A DNA stretch of 64,000 nucleotides from Owenia fusiformis (lineage: Eukaryota; Annelida; Polychaeta; Sabellida; Oweniidae): contig CAIIXF020000007.1 in assembly GCA_903813345.2 (NCBI GenBank), positions 34,748,538 to 34,812,537 of the forward strand, read 5' to 3'. Of the stretch, positions 49,301 through 61,300 are shown piece by piece (positions within the stretch are counted from its first letter, which is position 1; the number at the start of each line of letters is the position of its first letter). Position numbers and translations under genes: made by a program. Under the pieces are notes generated by a model. That model saw only the letters and a program-made list of their open reading frames with translations, was not told the DNA's origin and did no database searches.

Positions 49301-52300
49301 ATCACTTTGAAATTGGAAATCCAGAATAATGCCCAATTCATCAATTCTTCCTGTGTTGATGTTAAGCTGGGATTCATACTGGTGATTCTGACCATGTTTG
49401 TCCTGTTATCAGACCCAAGGACAGTGGACAAGATCATGGGGTTAAATGGTAAGACAATATTTGCACCCATGCTATCAAAGTTAACAATCCAAATACATGT
49501 TCTCTTAAGACGTGAACACCCCAAAATAAAAAAACACCCTGAAGTGAGTAGTTTCTTCTTCCTTGACAATTTTACTCTTTCAATGGATGGGATGACATTA
49601 CACAAACTTCATTCAATGAAAAACAGAAGGTACGAGAAGATACATGTTAAAAATGCTATCACAGCTAGTATGACCGTTTTAAGTTCCACCTTGTAAAGAG
49701 TAACGTATGTACATGTACATGTAGATGTACTCAAGGTTTTAAATTAGCATCAAAGTTGATAGTTTCAATGTTTACAATTAAAACATTTGATCCAGAATCA
49801 CTGGCGGATTAGGGGGGGGGGGGGGCCTGGGGGCCCGGGCCCCCCCCCCTTGGGTGGGCCCAGAAAAAAAAAATTGGGCCCAAAAATTTTTTTGGGCCAA
49901 ACAAGGCCTTCAGGCCCCAAAAAGTGGGCCTTTTTGGTCATTACTGGGCCTTTGAAGGCCTTATTATTTCATTTCAGGCCAAATTTTGAAGAAAATGGGC
50001 CTCAAAATTTCAAAATTTGGGCCCACTTTTGGATTTTAGGGGCCCAAAATTTTTTTCCGCGCAAGCGCGGACGTTTCTTTCTCTGACCTGAAATTTGGGC
50101 CCCCCCCCTTGTTGGTTCCTGGATCCGCCCCTGAGAATTCATGAGAATATCTTAAATTTTTCGAAGGAAGACATTAATAGCAAAATGTCACTACCTGCCA
50201 TTGTAGATGCTATACTTTGTTACCTATGCTGTGTTACAGATACAAAACCCTGAACACTATCCACAAAAAAGTTGAGACTAACAACACGATTCCGCATACC
50301 AAAATAATATAATGTTACTGGGGAATTGCGTGAAATTAATAACTAACTAGTAAACATACACACTATAAATTCAATATTTTTACTTATGTAAATCAATGAT
50401 TTTAAATGCCATGTAAATAAGGTTGTTCAAAGATGTAACCGATTGTCAATTTGTTTATACTTTTACTTAAAATCCACTCGTAGATAAACTTTCTACTTAA
50501 GGCAATGGATATTACATCTTGGTACCCTTTTGAAATATAAATAATGGTTCCATTTATATAAAAAGCAAGTAATTTCTGTCAAACTCACGCACAGGAAGAA
50601 ACAGACTACTATTCTAGTACCTAACTTTCAAAAAAGCAAAAAATGAAGTTACACATTACAAGTTGCAATTTGGGTGGTGAAGCAGCATTTAAGCCATCTT
50701 TAAGACAAATGAAGGAAATGAGCCAGAGTCTGGCAAGTTCCAGTGTCTCATGTTTAGATTAATATTCATTTCACACCTTCAGCATTTAGTCTCTCATCCT
50801 GTATATTAATAGGTGTGATCTCAAATCTCTAAAGAAGATAAGTAAATAGTGAAAGTTAAGATTTTATGAAAACATGTTTATCAGATTATGATACCACAAG
50901 TTTAGTGCAAATATAATACTTGATAAAGTAATTAACTTGTGGTGAAGTTTCTCCATTGAATTATAGGCAATAATATGGAATATAAACTTATCATTAACAA
51001 AGAATTTTGTAATATTTGGAAGAAATAACGCATATGGATGTGGGAGTAATTACAAATATATATGAAAAACACAAGGAATTAAGCCAATTTGGAAACATAA
51101 CTTCTTGCATATAAGAGTACAGTATATGCAATACAGACATACCAAAAAGATGCAGAAATAAAACAGACAGAAAAAACCTTACAATACAGATATAATCCAA
51201 CAAATATGACATCACTATGGATACCAACAGAAGACAAACAATGAAACTAAATGGAACAATACATGATTCTGCAGTAGCACTGAATCTTACAAAACCTCAG
51301 AGTGACCCGAACTATCAGATAGTAACCCAGATTGCTATTTCTCCAAAAGAAGACTTAGAAAACATAAGTGACAACATTCAACAGAATTATGACATCGGCG
51401 TAATAATTGTAATAATCATTCAAGTGATACTTATGATTCTAATATGCTCAGGGAATATTCTAGTTATTTACACATTCTACAGGAGACGTCACTTAAAAAC
51501 TGTGACCAACTTTTTAATAACACATTTAGCTTGTGCAGACCTTAGCGTAGGACTCTCTCTACCTTTCCATATGGCAATATTGCTCAATCCTGACCTACTT
51601 CAGAATATTATTGCTTGTGTATTTAGATATTGTACTTTACTCATGAGTGTATCTGGGACTTACATCTGCTTGCTATTCATCACTTATGATCGCTATTCAG
51701 CCATTCTGTGGCCGTTAACTACAAGGGACGAGCGTGAGAGATTCAGCTTTCAGCACGCTGTTATATTGGCAATTACGATATGGATTTTACCAATTGGTGT
51801 GGGATTCATTCTCCCGATGCTATGGAACAATGATACTACCCTTCTAACAGGATACAAATGTGATTTGGTCAAAGTAATGAAACTGGACTATTTACGATTT
51901 TGTATATGTCCATTTTTTCTTGCAACTTGCACGATCATGGTCTATATGTACATTCATATTTTCATCAAATCTCATAGTCATTTTAATAGGCTTGCTCGCA
52001 CCAGTATAACAACAGTTGAGATCCGCAGTCGGAGCTTCAATGGAAATATAACTCTAGCGAAAACAAGCGCGTTAGTCCTTGGATTATTTTTTCTCTGCTG
52101 GTTGCCATTTTACACAATCCTCATGCTTCAGGTTTATGGCGACTTAAACCTTCCAAGAACTAGAACACTGGAGGTTAGAACCATTGCTATGTTATTGGGA
52201 ATCACAAACAGTGCTATTAACCCCTTCATCTATGCTTGGAGATTGAAGGACTTCAGACATGAGGCAAAGATGTTGTGTCTAAGGAAAAGATACTCTCCAC

Positions 52301-55300
52301 ACAGGGTTTTGGTAAATAGACGATCCTCCAGTAGGCGTTCAAGTACAAACACAACATATCGTATTGCACCCTCTAGAGCAAGCCATGAAGAGAGATTAAC
52401 TGAGACATTCATGATAACAAGTTTATAACTCCAAAGTACTCTTGATCTGATAATATATTCTGTATTCTGATAGTTCCAATTCACAATAAACATAATATAT
52501 CAGGGTTCTCACCAGAAAAAGTACCTTAAATATTGTTAAAAATCTCTACAATTACTTGTTTAGTTACTTGACTGCCTGTAAATGGCAGAAAATATCATAG
52601 CACTTCTGCACATCATTCTCAATGATGCTATGTGTCAAAAAGACATTATAGTAATATATCATATCTCTGACATTATTTGGGCATCTCATGACAGATATGA
52701 TATCCTTACATTACTCAAAAACATAGAATACCAATTGTATTTTCTACATGTAGACAAAGTTATTTGTTATTATCAACTGATGCTGTATAGTAACATACCC
52801 TTAATGTGTACACTGAGAGCATATGTTACTTATGTACTGTAGATGAATCTCTCTTTTACAGAAGCAAATAATCAAACTATTGGTTCACATGTACTGTAGA
52901 TAAGCATACTTGTTGTTTGTACTCACTTAATGTGCTCATGAAGCCTTGTTTCTCTGGTGGGTGGAACGCTGAATTCTGACTCTGTTTAACTACATCTGAA
53001 GCATGAAGAAAGGTGGAAATATTACAAATAGATAAAAACCTTGTATATTTTTTGCCAAGAAAAAAATTCAGATTTCGTAGGTGTTCACTACACAGAAGGT
53101 AATTTATACAGAAGTCAGTAGAGTATATGTGGGGGGAGGGTGTCCCCTAGAGAGAGGTGTTCGCTAAAACAGGTTTTATTGTACATTGTAATACAAGTGA
53201 CACTTTAAAGGAAACTTTTTAAACAGAGTAGAGAAATATAAGTATTTGTGAAGGAATAAAATTATAATATGAATAATTCCTTTTAATAATACATCAATTA
53301 TTTCAAAACCAGAACTAAAATTTCCATCATTTTTCTGATAGTAACCAACCAAAATATAAACTAAAAACTCCACCAACCTTTATTTGGTACAGTGTGAGAT
53401 TCCTCATCAGAGCTATCTGCTCCATCATCTGAACTACTCATGACCCCCACATCAAATGGGGAGTGGGCGGAGGGGGCGAATGGGGAGGGACCTGGGGATG
53501 GGCCTGGCGATGGCTCATATGAAAGTGCTGGGGATGGCTGCATTTCTACAAATACAAAATGGAGCATGAACAAAAGAATAATCTACAATAAAAGTGAAAA
53601 ATGACTATACATATTACAAACCTGTGTTTCTTAAGCATGACTTACATAAGAATGACCTGCATGAACATTAATGACATTATACATGACTTCAGCCAACATG
53701 AGCATTCAGTATGACTCCCAGAAATGTGTGATTCAATCCAATTTTCATATAAAGCAAAATCCTATTTGTAAACTATTGACGCATTATCAAATTCAACTAC
53801 ATATGAACCTATATCTGTTGGACTGTTCTTCTTTTTTCGTTTATCAGGTGATTGTTTTCCTTTTTTGGAGCCTGTTCTATCTACAGGTGTGACAGGTCTG
53901 TTGAGCTGTTGCTGAGCTTTGCTGGAACCTTCTTTCCTGAAACAACAAAAACAAGTTAACACCTAATTGACTAAATATTACATCTACAGTACTTGTAAAT
54001 TCTTGCCATTCCATGTGTGGTCTCAAAATCCAAATCTGTGCATTATGTGATATTTTAAGGCTGAAGGCAGAGGAGCTGGTGAGAAATTCATACTGGACAC
54101 ATACCTTGTTTTTTTGAGCTGGATGGTACTGGTGAGCTTCTCTAGGCTGATCTCTCCTGTATCATGGTTAATTATAAGAATGCATTCTTTCTGACATGGT
54201 CGCTTAGGCCCTTTATATACAGTATTTGTGGTACCAGCTCCCTGAAATGAGCAAATACAGGTACATATGTACATGTTGTTCAATAAATTTTGGTCTCTTA
54301 AACTGTTGTAAATGTAATTTAGGTATAAAGATAGAGATTATTGAATGTTTGGCAAAATATAGTAAAATCTGTATTATCTAAAAACCTCTGTAATCAGAAA
54401 ACCTCTCAATATAACCACTTTCTCTCTATAGGTCAGCAGCTGAGCAAATTTAAAAAAATAAGTTTGTCCCCTAAGTTTCTCACTGGATTCATGTAGAGCA
54501 AGGTCTTGGGCTTATTTTGAGCTTGGGTTCTCTGTCCTAGCCCCGGCAACGAATGTGAAAACTGGTCCTATAGGTGGCGCCCCCTACAATTCACCCCCAA
54601 ACTTAAAACTAATTATTATTTTCATAATTTAAACATAAAGACATCTCAAATAAATTAAATTGATCAATGGTACATTAAATTATGCATTAAGAATTTTTTC
54701 AATGTGTGAAAATCATAATTTATGGAGAAATAGTTGATTAACCCCTTAAAACGCCCTTATTTTAAAGGGGGTACTTAAGTTAACTTCCGTAACTTTTGTG
54801 TTATTCAGGATTCTGGCTTAAAAATATTCCTGAATATGTATAATTATGCTGTTGAGAGACTGCAGTAACCCTATGTTCATAGCTTTATCACTTTTTGAGA
54901 AAAAAAATAAAACGTATTTCCATATAATTTGGTTTCGTATTATTTTCAGATAAACCATCATCTATACTTTTTAATTTACTTTCCACACCTTCTACCCATG
55001 CATAGTATTGGTAGTTTTCTTTCATTTTAGACCAATATAGATGACTGGAGTTCATAATAGTTCATAATAATAAATAATAAAATAAAATTTATGGAAATAA
55101 TTGATTTACCCCTTAAAATGCCCCCTATTTTAAAGAGTGTGTGTGGGAGACTAAGGAAATATTTTTGAAATTCACATGCATTGAAAGCTTATGATGTTTG
55201 GCAATGAATGTTTTAATATGCTGGTATTCATAATGGTGAGTTTAATATTAATAGCAAATGTAAACCATCCAACATTTCTGAATAAAAGCAAAATTATAAT

Positions 55301-58300
55301 CGATTTTACATCATGAGACAACCCCAAACCTGATAAATTTCCTAGCGACCATTAAGTCCATGTTTTCACCAAGATCCACAATCTAATAACTGAGTTTTAA
55401 ATACTCTAGCATGCATTCCAAGAGGATGAACCAATGTATGGGCTTATATAATTAAAGATTCAATCTCACCTTGCAGGTTACTTACTAACATGTAAAGTAA
55501 TTAAAACAATTTGGATTGTGCTGTTACAATGACTGAATTGTGCTGGCACAATCACGTCAACACAATCAAGAGGTACATTTATTTCTCTTTGTTTGCTTCA
55601 TCAAGTGATCTGAAAGATGAGAAGTAATAATGTACATACAGGGTATTTCATATCTTTGCACCCCCCCATAAACTCATACATCTAGCATTGCTACCCTATC
55701 ATATCGAAAGTTACATAAGATTGCAAAGTTTCAGAATCAAGGTGTATCGCTGAAAAAAGATACATTGTATCAAAGATTGCGGGTACGGGGTCATTTAGAG
55801 GGCAATTCCTTGTGAATCTTGGACTCAGGCCGGTGATCTGTGCACTTTTTCTCATATCAATTTTTAATGATAGAGGTCGCACCAGGGTCCCTACCCTCTC
55901 CATAAGCCACTGCAAGAATCCTATCTATACATCTTTGCGCATAACTGTCACACTCATGTGCACTGAACTCTGCTATGATGACAACTGTTTGAAATTTGCA
56001 ATACAGAAACAGAAACTCAATTTCCCATTAAAATTGCCCTCGAACTGACCAGAAATACCCCTCAAAATGACCCGTACCCACATACTTTGATACGGCACTT
56101 CTTTTTTCAGGGATACCGCTGGATTTTGAAACTTTGCAATCTTATGTAACTTTCCATAAGGAGCAAAATATATATAACATGATGGTGTGGCAATATGACA
56201 TGTATGAGTTTATGGGGGATGTATACATATGAAACACCCTGTATGCATATATTAGTTAAAGTGTCTCCATACAAAGAAAGATATTTACTGGTTGTGTTGA
56301 AGTGATTGTGCCAACAAAACCCAGTATATTGTGTCAGCACAATACAAAAATGATAAATAACAATTAGCTCTTCTATAGTCTTTGGTGATTCCCTAGAATG
56401 CCATGGAGGTGCTTTAATAGCCCCCTTTTATTCCTTAATAGCTTTACTGATAACCAGTATGCCCTGGTTGTGCTTTAATAACCCCTATTGATTCCTTAGT
56501 AGCCCTTGGGGACAACTTAGAATGCTTGGTGTTGTTTTAGTAATCCTGTTTGGTTCTTTAATAGCTTTAGTAATGGCCTTAGTGATAAGATCGCATGCCC
56601 TGGTAAGGCCTGGTTGTGCTTTAATAACCCTTATTGGTTCATCAATAGTCTAGGCAATAACCTAGTGTATCCTGGTTGTGCTTTAAACATATGGTTAATG
56701 CTTGGTTATGCTTTGATTTCCCCCATTGGTTCATTAAATAGCCTTAGCAATTACCTACATGTAGTATGCCCTGGTTGTGGTTTAATACACCAAATTGGTT
56801 CCTTGGTAGTCTGGTTGTGCTTTAAACATATGTTTCCTAAAAGACCTTTGTGATGCTTGGTTGTGCTTAACTCCTATCAGGTTCATGAAATAACCTTAGC
56901 AATAACCGAGTATGGCTGGTTGTGGTTTAATATCCCAAATTGGTTCCTTTTAAAGTGATAACCTAGTATGCCCTGATTGGCTCTGATTGAACTTGATACC
57001 CACAATTGGTTCCTAAATAACACTAAGTGATTCCTCAGTTTGCTTAGTGATGCTTTAATAATCCCTATTGGTTTCTAAATCTGCCCTAGTACTCCCTAAT
57101 ATGCCTTGCTGGTTCTTTGATAGTCACAATTGGTACTTTAATATCCATTAGTGATTCCCAAAGATGCCCTTGTTGTCCTTTTGTCACCCACATTGGTTCC
57201 ATGTAGCCTCTAGCGATTCCCTAGTATACCCAGGAAGTGTTTAAATTCATAGCTCTTGGAGACCCCTAGTATGCCTTGTGGTGCTGCAGTATTCCTTCAT
57301 GGTTTCCTAGATACCCTGATTGGTTCAATGGTCTTTCTCTTGAAAGCTCATGATGGTTCCAAGTAGGTCATCATGGTGTTCTGTTAGCCCCTAAAGAGCA
57401 CTACAAGGCATATTAGGAAGCACTAATTGTATTGTATTGTATTTTGTTTACCACCAATGAAGGTGAGCAATACCTTTTGGGTATGTCCCGTATATATACG
57501 GTCGTAATTTACGTAACTAACACGGAAGATAGACCCAGAAACCCCTCCTTGAAGGAGCACTGTGTTCTTTTATGTGCACTTATACATAGACATACAAGTA
57601 CACACCACAGCCTTTTGTACGAGTTGCGGACCACTCAGCCAAACACCCTGAAGTACTTCACGCAAACAAGCAATTTTAGTCTTGCCTGAACCGGGGATCG
57701 AATCCGGGACCTATTGCGTAAGAGGTACCTGCGCTACCGCTGAGCTACACGGGTGGACTAATGAGTATTTAGAAACTAATTAAAGCTCTCTGGGTATACT
57801 AAGGAATTGATAAGGGATATAATGAAACAAATATGGGGTATTACGGCACAACCAGTGCATATTATGATAGCACTAAGGCTATAAAATAACCAAAGAACCA
57901 AAAAAGGATATTAAAGCACCTCTTTCATTCTTTATCTTACTAGGGGTTCAGTTAAGACTATTGAAAAACCAACTAGGGATATGGTATGTGTAATATTTTT
58001 GTATTGTGCTGACCTTATTGACTGGGTTGTGCTGGCACAATTCCTGCAACACAACCAATAAATACTTTTCTTTGTTTATGGAGAAATATTAATGCATGTA
58101 CACTTAACAAATATATATATTATTTCTCGTCTTCCTGACCAATAGATACAAAGATACAACATACGAAGAAAAATACTTTCTGCTGGTTGTGTTATGATGA
58201 TTCTTCGAAAAAACATACATACAGTATCACAGTGACATCAGATTAATAAGTTCTTGCATTACTTACAACACTTTCAAAAAGCTTGATAAGATGGTAATTA

Positions 58301-61300
58301 CAGTTACCACTTCCCTTGCACTTACAAAACATGCAACAATTAATTTTGTTCAGTTCACATAATCTGTTTTGTACGGTGTACCACACTTACTATAATAAAA
58401 AATTAGATGGAAGTAGAAATAATCTTGATTTGCGCCATTAAAAATTCAGTCAAAGTGATATCATATTTGAAATCTACATGTAAAATTACATCTAGGAATG
58501 TGTTTTTGCAACTTTGAAAGTTTAATTTTCTTTGAAAATGCAATTTCTAGGTCGAAGAGATTCTCCATAGACCCCATGTTAATAAAATCACAAGAAGTGA
58601 AATATCTTTGCTTGTATTGGACAGATAATATTTTCTTTTACTGGGTATAATTTTTAATTTGTACTGTATATAACTATCAGATACATAAGGTGATATGAAA
58701 ATTGAAACACTAAAGCTGATGAATATTCAAGTTTAGGGGAATTTTCTAATACCCTGCCATGTTCGGCCCCGAATTAGCCTCCTGGCGGTGAAACTGGTAA
58801 CTGCCTATTCGCATCTGGTTTATTACATTGTAAAATCAGATCATCAGGTGATATACAGAATATCCTTTGTATCAAGATCATTTTCAAGAACGAAGCCATA
58901 TTCCAATGGGTCAAGCTGAGTATTTGATAAAGTCAGATACCGTTGTCACAAATGGCGGACATAACTGTCGCTTCAACTCTTTAATCACTTGGTCCTCATT
59001 TCTCATGGGATTTTATCATCACTAATTCTGTGCATGTATTAAGCTCATGTGATGATGTATTATATGAAATCCAAATTTCTATCAAATGGGGTCGTGAATC
59101 GCCACAATATAGCGTCTTCGATATCGTCAATGACAACAGAAGCTGAATTTGAGATAATTTGCAAAGACAACAGCATATGGTAAATTATTTATTTATTTAG
59201 GAGCAAATTAACTATTAAGTCTCCCACACACACAAGTCTTCAAATTCAAGGATATTTTCAAGCCTAAATCTTGAACGAAACATAAGTTACAGTGAGTTAT
59301 AGAAGCTATAGTGTATGTATCCCTATATAAGGGGTGTTTAAGAGGTAAATCAATAATTTCTGCTTAAATTTTTTATTATTATTTATTTTAAATGAACTAC
59401 AGTCATCTATATTGGTCTAAAATGAAAGAAAAGTATTAATACTATGCATGGGTATAAGGTGTGGAAAGTAAATTAAAAAGTATAGATGATGGTTTATCTG
59501 AAAATAATACAAATCCAAATTATATGGAAATACGTTTTATTTTTTTTCTCAAAAAGTGATAAAGCTATGAACATAGGGTTACTGCAGTCTCTCAACACCA
59601 TAATTATACATATTCAGGAATATTTTTAAGCCCAAATCCTGAATAACACAAAAGTTACGGAAGTTAACTTAAGTATCCCCTTTAAAATAGGGGGCGTTTT
59701 AAGGGGTTAATCAACTATTTCTCCATAAATTATGATTTTCACACATTGAAAAAAATTTTAATGCATTATTTAATGTACCATTGATCAATTTAAGCTATTT
59801 GAGATGTCTTTATGTTTCAGTTATGAAAATAATAATTAGTTTTAAGTTTGGGGGTGAATTGTAGGGGGCGCCACCTATAGGACCATTTTTCACATTCGTT
59901 GCCGGGGCTAGGACAGAGAACCCAAGCTCAAAATAAGCCCAAGACCTTGCTCTATATGAATCCAGTGAGAAACTTAGGGGACAAACTTATTTTTTAAAAT
60001 TTGCTCAGCTGCTGACCTACTACCCCAATTTTGCTATCTCTCAATCATTGAGGATTCAACATCAGATTATCTTAAATTTAAATAAATAAATATTTGAGCC
60101 AACTCAAAAATCCAAATATTTACAAAAATGTAGATATGTTGACTTTGTTTGGAAATATTCCGACAAAAAAAGTAAATAGTACTGAGATAAACTTCCAATG
60201 AGGATTACACAAGGAGTAGTAAGTAGCAATATGGAGAGGGCGAGTGTCATCAAATTTAACACAAGGAATGACTTTTAAGAATGTAGGAATGTAGTTAAAA
60301 CAATACGATGACACTTGTATTTAGTTGTCAAATATTGCTGATTTCAATGATTTGCCCAAATATATTCTACACAGTTACCTTATGTACACTATTTATGAGT
60401 TAAAAACCCCTTTAATGCAAAAGTGGGGTGTCATAATAGAATTAATTAAATGATAATAGGAATATTTACCTATTTTGAATTCAAAATGGCCCTTTGAAGG
60501 TATAAGAGGAAATGTGAGATATCATACTAAGAAAGAACATATGCATTAAAGTAGAAAATCCACAAGGATTGAATCAATATAGAAATGATGATCCTTTTTG
60601 TATTACTGTATCTTACCTCAACATGGGGAACTTGGATTGTAACTTCATTTTTATCATTTATGTCAACACTGCTGACTTTAGAGGCATCCACTGAAGCTGG
60701 TTTAAAGTCATCTGAAATTAAAATAAGAGTTTGATGTGCTCTTTAGTCATCAGAAAATCATGGCCAGATTATCATTTAATGGATTATCATTTAACGGATT
60801 ATCATTTAATGGATTATCATTTAATGGATGTATCTGTGAATTAAGAGGGATCATTGTAAAACACTCAGAAAAGGCAGGTCATAGTTCTTCATCATACAAT
60901 TTGAAGTTTGTAATTTATTACATTTCATCAAATAAATTTTCATTGATCATCAAAAAAAGTTGACTCCTATTAAAATACAACATAAATTTTCGTTGATCAT
61001 CGAGAAAAGTTAGACTCCTATTAACCTCTTGAGTACACAGAATGATGGATATTTCTGTCAGAAATTGAAAATTGAAACTGCTCTAACTTTGACAATTTTT
61101 ATCCAATCTACACAAATTATGTTTTAAAATGTATGTAATGGGTCCATGTTTACTTTTCCTACAAAATCAAACATCATGTCTAAAAAACTGGCAAAATTCT
61201 TAGATTTTGAAGTACTTTTAGAAGCTGGTATTCAAGAGGTAAAAGATAGTGGTAGGTAGATAATGGGGATTTAAATCCCCGCCACTCATTCAGGATCTGA

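Larger units (their letters stand above)
55515..58200. repeat. Dispersed TTGTGCTGGCACAA short elements
   Basis: An ~80-bp sequence (GTATTGTGCTGAC, CTGG(T/C)TGTGCTGGCACAAT, CAACACAAC, CTTTCTTTGTTT) occurs at about 55515 and 58000 on plus and about 56275-56350 on minus, with a partial copy near 58140-58200. Confidence 0.55.
54429..60019. mobile_element. 5.6-kb element with ~0.75-kb inverted arms in EAF intron 2
   Basis: Left arm 54429 to about 55160, right arm about 59218 to 60019. The outermost TAGGTCAGCAGCTGAGCAAA is perfectly repeated in inverse at the right end. CTA flanks both sides (54426-54428, 60020-60022), a possible 3-bp target duplication. The arms remain highly similar (for example GTAGGGGGCGCCACCTATAG). 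No transposase frame is seen. It carries inside it a TA-flanked MITE, a degenerate tandem array and a SINE. Confidence 0.85.

Noticed and set aside
49787-50086. 99-codon Gly/Pro-rich frame
   Set aside because: A low-complexity reading of GGGCC runs inside a transposon.
57690-57756. Functional tRNA gene on the minus strand
   Set aside because: A and B boxes are present, but no good acceptor-stem pairing was seen and the T-stem has a mismatch; it continues into a SINE body and ACAAT tail with flanking duplications.
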